DNA of 64,000 nt from Candidatus Symbiopectobacterium endolongispinus (GTDB lineage Bacteria; Pseudomonadota; Gammaproteobacteria; Enterobacterales; Enterobacteriaceae): positions 62,001-126,000 of the forward strand of contig NZ_JAFJYB010000007.1 in assembly GCF_018777385.1 (NCBI RefSeq), read 5' to 3'. Made by a program: the position numbers and the translations under genes. Below the pieces are notes generated by a model. The model was not told the DNA's origin, made no database searches, and saw nothing but the letters and a program-made list of their open reading frames with translations. Of the stretch, positions 1-9,474 are shown in pieces; position 1 is the stretch's first letter; each line of letters starts with the position of its first letter.

Positions 1-229
1 GCAGATGGTGTTGAATCCACTCACTGTAGCGTTGATGCCGCGTGTTATTGCTGATACCCACCGTGGGCACCAAAATAATCTCAAGATTCTCAGGCTCTTC
101 TCCCTGCCAGGACAACACATACACTCGCACACGGTGACCGTGCTTGACGCAGGCCTGAGCAATACTGAGGAAATCGCGCTGCAAACCGCCAAACGGGAAA
201 TATTTATACAAGCAGAAGGCAATATTCAT
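1..229 (-). CDS. waaG: LPS core glucosyltransferase I, 5' part only
   Basis: This is the first ~76 codons of a gene that continues past the window edge. The N-terminus reads MNIAFCLYKYFPFGGLQRDF, the start of WaaG, the GT4-family enzyme that adds the first outer-core glucose to heptose II of LPS at the inner face of the inner membrane. The GGLQRD stretch is the nucleotide-sugar glycine-rich N-terminal loop. The ATG follows the real waaQ stop by 10 bases, with AAGGA upstream, so waaQ and waaG are cotranscribed. Only the N-terminus is visible, so integrity of the gene cannot be judged. Confidence 0.85.
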   Translation of the reverse strand, partial: MNIAFCLYKYFPFGGLQRDFLSIAQACVKHGHRVRVYVLSWQGEEPENLEIILVPTVGISNNTRHQRYSEWIQHHL

Positions 230-239
230 GCAGAATTCC

Positions 240-1323
240 TTATCTTTCTGCGGTATTTAGCGAAGCACCCGTAGGGTCGGCCAGCAACTTTGCTGCGGCG
301 TGAATTACGTCTTGAGCAGGGATACATGACAGGTATTTTTATTCCTATCGAGATGCTCTCTCTCTCAGGCATGGCGGTGTAGTCTCCCGCCCACAGGACA
401 ATATGGTTATCTGACCAAGGTCTCCATTTGCCGTGATCCGTCGGCCCAAACAGGCAAACCGTTGGCGTTGCGGGCGCTGCTGCCATGTGCATTGGTGCAG
501 AGTCGACGCCGATATAGAGTACGGCGTTGTCGATCAATGCTGCCAGTTCAAGAAAATGCGTTTTACCGGCAAGCGACAGATTAGGTTTGTGTTCGCACAA
601 GGTGCTGATCTCATTCACCACCGCCAAGTCGTCGGCACCAGGGCCACAGGTAAGGACGACTTCTAACCCTTGCTGTTTCAGATGATCAATAACCTGCGCA
701 AATTTATCGTTATCCCAGCATTTAAAATACTGTCTGGCGGTTGGCTGGATGACCACATAAGGCGTTGCCGCTAATTCAGGCACGAGGGCAAAAACGCGGT
801 CAGTATCTTCCGGGCCATAGTACAGCGACAGCGGACGTGTCCTGTCTTCCTCTGGCACATCCAGAGGGGCAAGCAAAGAGAAGTTCTGCTCAACGATATG
901 TTGCCCCGTTGGTTCCAGACAACGTGTGAAACAGGCGCGCCATAGCGACTGTCTGGCTCCTCCGCGTTGAATGGAGAGGCTATAAGGGCAGTTCAACGAT
1001 TTAATCAGCAGCGCTATTGGCCACTGGTCGGCCAGATTCACAATCAGGTCATAGCGATTGCGTTTGAGGGTGTTGCGCATGGCGAGAAAATCACTGACTT
1101 TCTCCATTGCGCCAGCGGTTTTTCTTTTTAAACCGTATAACCGGTGGATATCGGGATGCTTGGAAAGGATAGGGATGGTGTCCTCGTAGAGCAGCACATC
1201 AATAGCAGCTTCTGGGTAACGCGCTTTTAGCGTGCTGATAAGCGGCGTCGTCAGCAGCATATCCCCATGAAAACGCAGCCTTACAATCAAGATCCGGTTA
1301 TAGGTAAGGGTTTTGAGGCTCAC
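240..1323 (-). pseudogene. waaQ: LPS heptosyltransferase III, frameshifted near the 3' end
   Basis: WaaQ adds the branch heptose III to heptose II of the LPS inner core (GT9 family). The body is recognisable: the N-terminal RILIVRLRFHGDMLLTTP strand-turn, and the C-terminal YIGVDSAPMHMAAA and CLFGPT motifs that bind ADP-heptose. I chose the GTG at 1323 because AAGGA lies six bases upstream; a longer reading frame to 1449 adds unrelated residues. At the T5 run 336-340 (A5 on the coding strand) the frame shifts. Removing one A restores the family ending (YLSCIPAQDVIHAA, then stop at 240-242). As written the last ~33 residues are replaced. The catalytic core is complete, so residual activity is possible. 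The gene lies between waaL and waaG. Confidence 0.8.
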
Positions 1324-1470
1324 TCGCTTTCCTTCAGTTAACGCATATAAACCAGAAAATTGCCACGCTACCGCCCCTGGCTTTTCAGCTACCAATGGGC
1401 TGCGCGCTATTATCCGGATTGTTCTCAGGCGTAACGTAAATAAATACACAGGCTCTACTATTTTATACCG

Positions 1471-2790
1471 CTATGGTACTAAAAGCTGTATGCCTCTCAC
1501 AGTGATAATTACGCTAGGTTGAGGGGGCGTCTGTGCTAGGGGGGGGCGGGTCCATTTTCCCGTCAGCGTCATGCCAAGGCAGAACGTGACCAGCCACGCC
1601 ATCAACATATCCCGCGCAAAGAGAATGACATCACTCAAGCCAAACATAAGTAAGGCAAATAACAGCGCAATGGAAAAGTGGCTGCGCAACACAAAAATCG
1701 AAAAATAAGAGAGCGCGACATAAAACAAAATAATCAGTAGCGCACCGGGCCAGCCTTTCAGTGAAAAAGCTTCAATGACATCGTTATGAAGATGCACGTT
1801 CAGGTAACCCAGCGCCCCCTTCATGGCTGGTGTCTGCTGTGCGAAGTCGGTGATATGTGCCGCGCGCTGTTCGGCGGATTGTCCGAACGGCGCAACAAGC
1901 TCTGCGTCCATGCCGGATTGAACCATGGCAAACCGTGCGCCTACGGAAGTTTGACTGTTGTTCTGGTTGTAGCTGCGCACGCCATTGATCAAATCACTGG
2001 TGCGTTTATGGATAGTCGTGGAACAGCGCAATGCAGAGCGTTAACGTTATGATGGAGCCCAGCAGCCCCTTAAGTAATTTACGTTTATTATGACGCACTT
2101 CTGATAACAGAATTATCGCACCAATCAGGGGATAAACAAAAATGGCCGCCCGTGTCTGTGTCAGGATGATGGCACTGGTTACCAGCAAGAAATGGAGTAA
2201 ATAGAGATAATATTTGTAGCGCACATTGAGCGTGAGTAATGCCTGCGCACTCAACGCTCCGATAAACGTCATAAAATAGGCCACACCGGTTGCCGGGCCA
2301 AAGACAGGCTTACACGGTGCATATCGTGAAAAACTGACTGAAATAGCGCATAAGCCAGCGTCATGATGCAGACTGCGAGGGCGCCAATTTGCAGGATGGG
2401 CTGGTTTTTATGTGGCAAGTGGCATGCGGCTAACAGAATAAATGCGCCGAGAATCGCCGCATGTCCGGCAGTGCGATAGGTGGAATAGACATCGGTAAAA
2501 AGTGTGTCGGGGTGATAGTAAAGTGAAAACCAGACAAGGTTGAGACAACCCGTCAGCAACAGAAGGGTGGGCAATATTAACAGGCGTTTGGCGACGAGAA
2601 CCTGTTCCACATGCGTAACCACATACAGAGCGGCAGACACGCCGGTCAAATAGAACAGCCATCCGGCGATGATGGTACTAAACGGCATGACGGCTAGGGT
2701 CAACATGCACCCTGGAAACAGCGTATTTGTGGTTAAAGAGGCGCTTACCGCGGGGTATTTTGCCCAGCTGTATCTTAAATAATTCAACAT
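1471..2790 (-). pseudogene. waaL: O-antigen ligase WaaL with two frameshifts
   Basis: The conceptual product is a ~430-residue polytopic inner-membrane protein with many hydrophobic segments and the periplasmic region ending [15 protein letters not shown], typical of WaaL/RfaL, which joins undecaprenyl-linked O-antigen to lipid A-core. Three reading frames carry the pieces. The first frame (from 2790) is left near 2300-2306, where one base is missing before [12 protein letters not shown]. The second ends at the TAA before 2006; the third resumes near 2010-2025 with [15 protein letters not shown]8 run at the 3' end (1542-1549) may also have altered the terminus. With two frameshifts in the membrane core the protein should be inactive. 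Smooth LPS would therefore not be expected. It lies downstream of waaC on the same strand. Confidence 0.8.
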
Positions 2791-2870
2791 ATCATTGGGT
2801 CACGTAGCAAGGGCTATCCCCGTTGTCCCGTCCATCCGGGATGGCATGAGTGTAGCCCCGGCGCAAGCCT

Positions 2871-3890
2871 TTACGGAAGCGCGCTTTGCACCGATGTGTG
2901 CAGGGAAGTCGCGTCGAGAGGCTGTAAGTCTACCAACTCTGACAGCTTTTGCCGGACCGCATCGGCAGAGATAGCGCTCATGTGATGATTTTCAGATTGT
3001 TCTACCACCTGATTGAGCCCATATCCACCAATAAGCCCAGGATCGGTAGGACCATAGAGTGTGATATTTGGGCGATCCAATGCCGCCGTCAGGTGACTCA
3101 GGCCAGTATCGACGGAAACAACCGCTTGTGCCCCCGCCAGTACGGCGGCCACCTGCTGCAAACTCAGGCGCGGTAACACGTCGACGTGTGGAAAGTCGGC
3201 TGCAAGGCGCTGCGCTCGCTGATGTTCATGCTCTGTGCCCCAGGGGAGTTTGATGCGCAATCCTGACGGTTGCAGGCTGGCGATCAGTGCGAGCCAGTGA
3301 GATTCGGGCCAATGTTTTTCATAACGGGTGGTGGCGTGTAGGAATACCAGATAGCGCCCGGCATCTTCCGACGGTGCTGCCAGAAAATGCTGGGCAATAC
3401 CGTAGTCCCCCCGCTCACTGGGCTTACGATAGCTCAGGCTGGCCGCGAAAAGCTCGCGAATGCGCTCGACGGCGTGCTGCTGCCGTGCAATACGGTGCCG
3501 GTAGTTATAGAAAATGCTGGCCAGCTGCTCACGCGCGCTGCTGCTGTCTAAACCGTGTTTTTTCCCGCGCGCGAGACGCGTGACCAACAGCGCACTTTTC
3601 AGCAGCCCCTGGGCGTCAATTACCGCATCGTACTGGCGCTCTCGCAGCTGTTGCTTAAATTGCGCGCGTTCACGCCGTATTTCTGCGCTGAACCAGCTTT
3701 TACGCCAGCGGCGGATGGCAACGGGGATTACGCGATCAACGGCGGAATGCCAAGTGGGGATTTGGGCAAACCCTTCTTCCTCCACCCAGTCAAATCGTAA
3801 ATTGGGGATGACGCGCATGGCATCCGTCAAAGCAGGCAGCGTGTGCAAGATATCGCCCATGGAAGAGGTTTTAACGATCAGCACCCGCAT
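2871..3890 (-). CDS. waaC: LPS heptosyltransferase I
   Basis: WaaC transfers the first L-glycero-D-manno-heptose to Kdo2-lipid A (GT9 family). The 339-residue product starts MRVLIVKTSSMGDILHTLPA, the canonical N-terminus. It contains the C-terminal nucleotide-sugar site AVVSVDTGLSHLTAAL and TLYGPTDPGLIGGYG. E. coli WaaC is slightly shorter (about 320 residues); the extra residues are at the C-terminus. Its ATG overlaps the waaF stop by one base (TAATG), so the two are translationally coupled. The frame is intact, in contrast to waaQ and waaL on either side of it in the same cluster. Loss of WaaC gives deep-rough LPS, which may explain why it is kept. Confidence 0.93.
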   Translation of the reverse strand: MRVLIVKTSSMGDILHTLPALTDAMRVIPNLRFDWVEEEGFAQIPTWHSAVDRVIPVAIRRWRKSWFSAEIRRERAQFKQQLRERQYDAVIDAQGLLKSALLVTRLARGKKHGLDSSSAREQLASIFYNYRHRIARQQHAVERIRELFAASLSYRKPSERGDYGIAQHFLAAPSEDAGRYLVFLHATTRYEKHWPESHWLALIASLQPSGLRIKLPWGTEHEHQRAQRLAADFPHVDVLPRLSLQQVAAVLAGAQAVVSVDTGLSHLTAALDRPNITLYGPTDPGLIGGYGLNQVVEQSENHHMSAISADAVRQKLSELVDLQPLDATSLHTSVQSALP

Positions 3891-4939
3891 TAGCGATGTT
3901 CCTTTGTCTGGATGTAAGGCGTCAAGGCTTCCAACACGCGCTCAGGATGAATATCAATCAGGCTTTGGTGATATCCCTGCTCGCCATCGCCTTTGCGCAC
4001 GCGATGATATCCAGTAATCAAGCGGATAACGCTGGCCTGATGTGACAGCGGCGGTGTGAAATCCGGACTGCTGGGGCCATAGAGTGCCACCAGAGGACGG
4101 TTTAACGCGGCTGCCACGTGCATTAATCCGGAGTCATTGCTGACCACGACGTGACAGGCGGCAATCAGCACCACGGCTTGATCCAGTGACGTTTTGCCTG
4201 CCAGATTGGCGCAAAAGGCACGCAGAGATTCTGGTAACGTATCGCGTATCGCTTCTCCCGCCTCGTTATCCTTGGCTGAGCCGAACAGTACAACGTGATG
4301 GCCGCGTTCGATCAGAGTTTGTGCCAGACTGGCATAGTGATGGTGTGGCCAGCGCTTGGCGGGGCCAAATTCAGCGCCGGGGCAGAAACCAATAAGTGAG
4401 CGCCCGCTAACTAAATCAAAGGTGGGGAGCACGGCGTCGATTTCTGCCTGTGCGACCTGTAGCTGCGGCCATAACAGCGGCTGTGGAAGATCTTCAGCTC
4501 GGTGAATCTGGTCGCGCGGATAGGCCAGGGCGACATAGCGCTGCACCATCAGGGGAAACGCGGCTTTGTCCAATACCCGCACATCGTTAAGCAAGCCATA
4601 ACGCATCTCTCCGCGCCAACCGGTGCGCTCTGGCACCTTGGCAAAGAAGGGCACCAGCGCGGATTTAAACGAGTTCGGTAGCACATAGGCGCGATCGTAA
4701 CCTTGCTCGCGCAACGACACCCCTAAACGCCGACGTTCACCCAACGCCAGCGCCCCGTGCCCGAGCGGCATCGCCATCGTCTGACGCACTTCCGGCATGC
4801 GGTCCAACAGCGGGCGGCACCAAGCCGGCGCCATGACATCAATCTGTGCATCCGGGTACTGTGCTTTGAGCGAACGATACAGACTGTGGGACATCATCAT
4901 GTCACCCACCCACGATGGGCCAATCACCAGGATTTTCAT
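3890..4939 (-). CDS. waaF: LPS heptosyltransferase II
   Basis: WaaF adds the second heptose of the LPS inner core. The 349-residue frame is intact and starts MKILVIGPSWVGDMMMSHSL. The second Rossmann domain has the GFCPGAEFGPAKRWP and VVSNDSGLMHVAAAL motifs of the GT9 family. It lies between hldD and waaC in the usual hldD-waaF-waaC order, overlapping waaC by one base. The 127-base gap to hldD holds a small direct repeat and palindrome (5024-5053). Confidence 0.94.
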   Translation of the reverse strand: MKILVIGPSWVGDMMMSHSLYRSLKAQYPDAQIDVMAPAWCRPLLDRMPEVRQTMAMPLGHGALALGERRRLGVSLREQGYDRAYVLPNSFKSALVPFFAKVPERTGWRGEMRYGLLNDVRVLDKAAFPLMVQRYVALAYPRDQIHRAEDLPQPLLWPQLQVAQAEIDAVLPTFDLVSGRSLIGFCPGAEFGPAKRWPHHHYASLAQTLIERGHHVVLFGSAKDNEAGEAIRDTLPESLRAFCANLAGKTSLDQAVVLIAACHVVVSNDSGLMHVAAALNRPLVALYGPSSPDFTPPLSHQASVIRLITGYHRVRKGDGEQGYHQSLIDIHPERVLEALTPYIQTKEHR

Positions 4940-5023
4940 AGCGTTTATCTTTTATGTTCTTTTGCTTGGCGGCCAGAAAAATGCCATCGAAGGATGCAAT
5001 CCTGTGCCTGCTGCTTACCGGGA

Positions 5024-5053
5024 ACGTGCGGCCATACATACGTGCGGCCGCAC
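5024..5053. repeat. 10-bp direct repeat overlapping a 12-bp palindrome
   Basis: ACGTGCGGCC occurs at 5024-5033 and again at 5040-5049, a 16-base period. The second copy lies within the perfect palindrome GTGCGGCCGCAC (5042-5053). It sits just downstream of the hldD stop inside the hldD-waaF gap and could form a short hairpin. No T-run follows, so I do not call it a terminator. Confidence 0.5.
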
Positions 5054-5066
5054 ATTGTTGTGGCGT

Positions 5067-5999
5067 TTACGCGGAGCGGTTCAGCCAGGTCAGGTAGTCG
5101 CTGACACCTTCAGCCACCGTTTTGAATGGCTTGCCGTAGCCTGCCGAGCGCAGTTTGGTCAAATCGGCTTGCGTGAAGGCCTGGTAACGGCCTTTCAGTT
5201 TTTCAGGGAAAGGAATGTATTCCACCTGGTCTTTCTGGTGGAAATCCAACACGGCATCGGCCACGGCCTGGAATGACTCGGCACGACCCGTTCCGCAGTT
5301 GAAAATACCGGAAACGCCGTGCTGCCAGAACCACAGGTTAACCGCAGCCACATCACCAACGTAAATGAAATCGCGTTGGAAATTTTCGCTGCCGGAGAAC
5401 AGTTTTGGATTTTCGCCCTGATTGATCTGGTTATTCAGATGAAACGCGACGCTCGCCATGCTGCCTTTGTGCCCTTCGCGCGGGCCGTAGACGTTGAAGT
5501 AGCGGAAGCCGCAAATCTGGGAATCTGCCTGCGGCAGAATATCGCGCACGTATTGGTCGAACAGGAATTTGGAATAGCCGTAAACGTTCAGCGGCTGTTC
5601 GTATTGACGTTCTTCAATAAAGTCGCTGGTGCGCCCACCGTACGTGGCTGCGGAAGAGGCGTACAGGAACGGGATGCTACGTTCCAGACAGTAGTGCAGC
5701 ACCTCTTTCGAGTACTGATAGTTATTGTCCATCATGTACTTGCCGTCCCACTCCGTGGTGGAAGAGCATGCACCTTCATGGAAGATGGCATCGATATCGC
5801 CCAGATCGTCGCCTGCAACGATACTGGCGATGAAGTCTTCCTTGTCCATGTAATCGGTAATGTCCAGATCGACCAGATTGACAAACTTGGTGCCGTCTTT
5901 CAGGTTATCCACCACCAAAATGTCTCGATAACCGATGTCATTCAATGATTTAACAATATTGCTGCCGATAAAGCCGGCTCCGCCTGTGACGATGATCAT
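5067..5999 (-). CDS. hldD: ADP-L-glycero-D-manno-heptose 6-epimerase
   Basis: HldD (RfaD) epimerises ADP-D-glycero- to ADP-L-glycero-D-manno-heptose, the donor for WaaC and WaaF. The 310-residue product equals the E. coli length. It starts [16 protein letters not shown], the Rossmann NADP site. It carries the extended-SDR YGYSKFLFD motif (YxxxK) and the [19 protein letters not shown] segment characteristic of HldD. I chose the ATG at 5999, with AAGGG upstream, over a 27-codon longer frame with no family match. It is the first gene of hldD-waaF-waaC and is divergent from kbl across 5999-6243. Intact. Confidence 0.96.
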   Translation of the reverse strand: MIIVTGGAGFIGSNIVKSLNDIGYRDILVVDNLKDGTKFVNLVDLDITDYMDKEDFIASIVAGDDLGDIDAIFHEGACSSTTEWDGKYMMDNNYQYSKEVLHYCLERSIPFLYASSAATYGGRTSDFIEERQYEQPLNVYGYSKFLFDQYVRDILPQADSQICGFRYFNVYGPREGHKGSMASVAFHLNNQINQGENPKLFSGSENFQRDFIYVGDVAAVNLWFWQHGVSGIFNCGTGRAESFQAVADAVLDFHQKDQVEYIPFPEKLKGRYQAFTQADLTKLRSAGYGKPFKTVAEGVSDYLTWLNRSA

Positions 6000-6242
6000 G
6001 GGAGTAACCCTTGTAAATCTCGTGGGTGAAGCACCACGCCCCACACTATTTATGACTGCTATCATAACATTTCGTTGCACTACAGACAGTACACCATTTT
6101 GTGCTGCCGCAAGGTTTTACCGAGGCGGTGTTACGGCATGCCGTGACCCGCATGGCATTTTTCAGATTCTGTGGCGTTATCTGTCACCGTAATAAACAGG
6201 ATTGATTAAGCTGTGTACGGGCTTACACAAAGGAGTGACACC

Positions 6243-7439
6243 ATGCCTGCATCGTTTTATCAGCGTCTGTCCGCGCAACTAATGGCGGTGCGAACCGACG
6301 GCCTGTTTAAAGAAGAAAGGATTATCACCACGGCGCAACGTGCGGATATAGAGGTGGCCGACGGCGGCCCTTTGCTGAATTTCTGCGCCAACAACTATCT
6401 GGGGCTGGCAGACAACTCAACCCTGATTGCAGCAGCGAAAGCTGGGTTGGACAGCCACGGTTTTGGCATGGCGTCCGTGCGTTTTATTTGCGGCACGCAA
6501 GACATCCATAAAACGCTGGAGAATAAGCTGGCGGATTTTCTCGGCATGGAAGATGCCATCCTTTACTCCTCCTGTTTCGACGCTAACGGCGGCCTGTTCG
6601 AAACCCTGCTGGGTGACGACGATGCCATCATCTCCGATGCGCTGAATCACGCCTCGATCATTGATGGCGTCCGGTTGTGTAAAGCGCGTCGCTATCGCTA
6701 TGACAATAACGACATGCAGCAACTGGAAGCACAGTTGCAAAAGGCAAAAGCGGAAGGCGCTCGCACGCTGATGGTGGCGACCGACGGCGTCTTTTCAATG
6801 GATGGCGTGATCGCCAACCTGAAAGGCATTTGCGATGTGGCAGAGCGTTATGGTGCGCTGGTGATGGTGGATGACTCGCACGCGGTAGGGTTTGTCGGCA
6901 AGCAAGGGCGGGGTTCCCATGAATACTGCGATGTAATGGGACGCGTCGATATTCTGACCGGTGCGTTGGGCAAAGCGCTGGGCGGTGCGTCTGGTGGCTA
7001 TGTTGCTGCGCGTAAACCGGTGATTGATTGGCTACGCCAACGCTCCAGGCCTTACCTGTTTTCCAACTCGCTGGCCCCCGCGATTGTCACGGCTTCCATT
7101 GCCGTGTTGGATTTGCTGGCACAGGGGGATGCACTGCGTGAACAGTTGTGGAAAAACGCCGCGCTGTTCCGTCAGCGCATGACGGCTGCTGGATTTACGC
7201 TGGCGGGTGCCGATCACGCCATTATCCCGGTGATGTTGGGCGATGCACGGCTGGCGCAAGATTTTGCATTGGCCATGCAGCGTGAGGGAGTATACGTCAC
7301 CGGCTTCTTCTATCCCGTGGTACCGCAAGGGCAAGCGCGCATTCGCACGCAGATGTCGGCCGCGCACACCACGGAGCAGATAGAACGCGCCGTAGCCGCC
7401 TTTATTCGGGTTGGAAAACGCCTTGGTGTTGTCAGCTAA
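6243..7439 (+). CDS. kbl: 2-amino-3-ketobutyrate CoA ligase (glycine C-acetyltransferase)
   Basis: Kbl cleaves 2-amino-3-oxobutyrate with CoA to glycine and acetyl-CoA, the second step of threonine catabolism. The 398-residue product matches the E. coli length. Visible motifs are SFDANGG-type [14 protein letters not shown], the DDSHAVGF aspartate/histidine PLP contacts, and the Schiff-base lysine in [13 protein letters not shown]. The ATG at 6243 has AAAGGAG six bases upstream; an in-frame ATG at 6213 is less likely. tdh follows after 13 bases, so the two form the kbl-tdh operon. Confidence 0.95.
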   Translation: MPASFYQRLSAQLMAVRTDGLFKEERIITTAQRADIEVADGGPLLNFCANNYLGLADNSTLIAAAKAGLDSHGFGMASVRFICGTQDIHKTLENKLADFLGMEDAILYSSCFDANGGLFETLLGDDDAIISDALNHASIIDGVRLCKARRYRYDNNDMQQLEAQLQKAKAEGARTLMVATDGVFSMDGVIANLKGICDVAERYGALVMVDDSHAVGFVGKQGRGSHEYCDVMGRVDILTGALGKALGGASGGYVAARKPVIDWLRQRSRPYLFSNSLAPAIVTASIAVLDLLAQGDALREQLWKNAALFRQRMTAAGFTLAGADHAIIPVMLGDARLAQDFALAMQREGVYVTGFFYPVVPQGQARIRTQMSAAHTTEQIERAVAAFIRVGKRLGVVS

Positions 7440-7452
7440 CGGAGGGAAACGC

Positions 7453-8478
7453 ATGAAAGCACTCGCCAAACTGAAGTCGGAGCCCGGTATCTGGATGATG
7501 GATGCGCCGTTGCCGGAGGTGGGCCACAACGACATCATGATCAAGATCCGTAAAACGGCGATTTGCGGTACTTATGTACATATTTACAACTGGGATAGCT
7601 GGTCGCAAAGGACCATTCCCATTCCAATGATCGTGGGGCACGAATATGTGGGTGAAATCGTTGCCATTGGTCAGGAAGTCAGTGGCTTTCTGATCGTCGA
7701 TCGCGTGGCGGGAGAAGGGCATATCACCTGCGGTTTTTGCCGTAATTGCCGCGCGGGGAGGCGTCATCTTTGCCGTAACACCATCGGCGTTGGCGTGAAT
7801 CGTCCCGGTGCCTTTGCTGAATATCTGGTGATCCCGGCATTTAATGCGTTTCCTATTCCCGATGGAATCTCTGATGAGCTGGCCGCGATTTTCGATCCCT
7901 TTGGCAATGCCGTGCATACCGCGCTGTCGTTCGATATGGTCGGTGAAGATGTGCTGATTTCAGGCGCTGGTCCGATAGGCATTATGGCAGCAGCGGTGTG
8001 CCGCCATGTTGGGGCGCGCCATGTGGTGATCACCGACGTTAATGAATATCGACTGGAGCTTGTGCGCAAAATGGGCGTTACGCGAGCGGTGAATGTGGCG
8101 CAAGAGACGCTGGCGGATGTCATGTTGTCGTTGGGGGTGCGTGAAGGGTTTGATGTGGGTCTGGAAATGTCCGGCGCGCCAGCTGCGATGCACGCGTTGT
8201 TGCATGCCATGAACCACGGTGGGCGGGTGGCGCTGCTTGGCATTCCGCCGGAACCGATGATGGTTGATTGGAACGAAGTGATTTCCAAAGGACTGACGAT
8301 CAAAGGAATCTACGGGCGGGAGATGTTCGAAACCTGGTACAAAATGGCGTCATTAATCCAATCAGGCCTCGATTTAACGCCGATTATCACTCATCACTTC
8401 CCAATAGATGACTTTCAGCAGGGCTTTGATGTGATGCGCTCTGGGCAATCCGGCAAAGTGATTTTGCACTGGGATTAA
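7453..8478 (+). CDS. tdh: L-threonine 3-dehydrogenase, open frame with substitutions at conserved sites
   Basis: Tdh oxidises threonine to 2-amino-3-oxobutyrate for Kbl; it is a zinc medium-chain dehydrogenase. The 341-residue frame is open. It has Cys in ICGTYVH, GHEYVGE zinc ligands, the structural-zinc cysteines in [16 protein letters not shown], and the GAGPIGI nucleotide loop. I chose the ATG at 7453 because GGAGGG precedes it; a longer frame would overlap kbl. Odd points, comparing with E. coli Tdh from memory: the GTDVH motif next to the catalytic Cys reads GTYVH, the KIGDRV turn reads LIVDRV, and CGHC reads CGFC. These may mark relaxed selection although the frame is unbroken. Activity is uncertain. 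Confidence 0.9.
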   Translation: MKALAKLKSEPGIWMMDAPLPEVGHNDIMIKIRKTAICGTYVHIYNWDSWSQRTIPIPMIVGHEYVGEIVAIGQEVSGFLIVDRVAGEGHITCGFCRNCRAGRRHLCRNTIGVGVNRPGAFAEYLVIPAFNAFPIPDGISDELAAIFDPFGNAVHTALSFDMVGEDVLISGAGPIGIMAAAVCRHVGARHVVITDVNEYRLELVRKMGVTRAVNVAQETLADVMLSLGVREGFDVGLEMSGAPAAMHALLHAMNHGGRVALLGIPPEPMMVDWNEVISKGLTIKGIYGREMFETWYKMASLIQSGLDLTPIITHHFPIDDFQQGFDVMRSGQSGKVILHWD

Positions 8479-8484
8479 CGGCAT

Positions 8485-8516
8485 CGTAGCGCGCCCCGAG
8501 GCCAGGACGCGCTACG
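8485..8516. terminator. Hairpin between convergent tdh and yibQ
   Basis: CGTAGCGCG (8485-8493) pairs perfectly with CGCGCTACG (8508-8516) around a 14-base loop. It lies in the 41-base gap between the tdh and yibQ stops. A short T-rich stretch follows on the plus strand (ATTTATTTAT), so it could end tdh transcription; the opposite side is less T-rich. Confidence 0.55.
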
Positions 8517-8519
8517 CAT

Positions 8520-9455
8520 TTATTTATCCCCTGATGTGACCCAGGTACGCCAGCGCTGCTCAATAAAATGAACGGGCGCACTGTCACGTAATCTTTCCCC
8601 GATCAGTTTAAAGAAGACGTCGTTACCCACCGGCGGTAGTGGCTGTTTAATAGTACACAGCTGCGGTTTGCGGAACGGTTTACGTGCTGGTTGCGCAGGA
8701 CGAGGTTCATAGGGCAGCGTCTGGTAGTGAACCGGCTCATTCAACAACTGGCTGGGGCGCACCAGAACGATATCGGTATCCAGCGTGGGCAACATCTGTT
8801 GCAGCACTTTGATAGTCGCGGGGTGCGGGTGACCGATGGCAATGGCCGAACCGGTACGGCGTGCCAGTTGCACCGCACGATTAAACTGGGTGCGGATATC
8901 CGCCTCATTCTGAGTATCGTCTAAAAAGACCTTACGCTTGATCACCTTGACGTGCGTGCCCGCCGCAGCCGGAATGGATTGGCTGCTGCCGATAGTCATG
9001 CTGTCGAGAAAGTAGAGCTGATAAGCGTTGAGGGCCTGCATCACCTTTTGCATACCTGGCAAGCTGGAGGTCATGGCGCTGCCCATATGGTTATTTAACC
9101 CGACCGCGTAAGGGACGTTATTTACCGCCTGACGGATAATGCGTTCGATCTCTTCACTACTCATCTCCGGGCGTAGTGTATCTTTCTCGAGAGGCTGTTT
9201 TCCCATCGGAGCCATCGGTAGGTGGATCAATATCTCGCGCCCTTGCTGGTGGGCTTTTACTGCCATGTCACGGGCATAGGGCGCGTTGGGCAACACCGCA
9301 ATGGAGATGGCGGTTGGCATCGCCAGTATCTGATTTTCGTTGTGGGGCCGATAACCGAAATCATCAATCACAATTGACAGCTTTCCCGCCATCGCCCATG
9401 AACAAAATGCCAATAACAAGGTGAAGAGAAGCGGACGGCGTACTTTTCGTAACAT
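8520..9455 (-). CDS. yibQ: Divergent polysaccharide deacetylase family protein
   Basis: YibQ belongs to the divergent polysaccharide deacetylase family (DUF610), exported proteins of unproven function. The 311-residue product has a signal peptide (positively charged MLRKVRR, hydrophobic stretch, AMA cleavage region near residue 23). The domain starts with KLSIVIDDFGY, followed by HLPMAPM, LNNHMGSAMT and FLDSMT motifs that correspond to the NodB-fold metal site. It lies 19 bases downstream of envC on the same strand, as in E. coli, and is intact although envC is broken. Confidence 0.9.
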   Translation of the reverse strand: MLRKVRRPLLFTLLLAFCSWAMAGKLSIVIDDFGYRPHNENQILAMPTAISIAVLPNAPYARDMAVKAHQQGREILIHLPMAPMGKQPLEKDTLRPEMSSEEIERIIRQAVNNVPYAVGLNNHMGSAMTSSLPGMQKVMQALNAYQLYFLDSMTIGSSQSIPAAAGTHVKVIKRKVFLDDTQNEADIRTQFNRAVQLARRTGSAIAIGHPHPATIKVLQQMLPTLDTDIVLVRPSQLLNEPVHYQTLPYEPRPAQPARKPFRKPQLCTIKQPLPPVGNDVFFKLIGERLRDSAPVHFIEQRWRTWVTSGDK

Positions 9456-9474
9456 CGGTAAAATGTTTTCCCTG

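Noticed and set aside
5-274. An 89-codon plus-strand frame at the window start.
   Set aside because: It is antisense to waaG and the end of waaQ, which match known families; no ribosome site.
5024-5053. Possible CRISPR-like direct repeats.
   Set aside because: Only two 10-base copies six bases apart, no spacers of uniform length, no cas genes.
5319-5948. A 209-codon plus-strand frame within hldD.
   Set aside because: Antisense shadow of a well-conserved gene; composition mirrors hldD codon use.
7411-7452. An earlier tdh start that overlaps kbl.
   Set aside because: The family N-terminus begins at 7453, which has a strong GGAGGG site.
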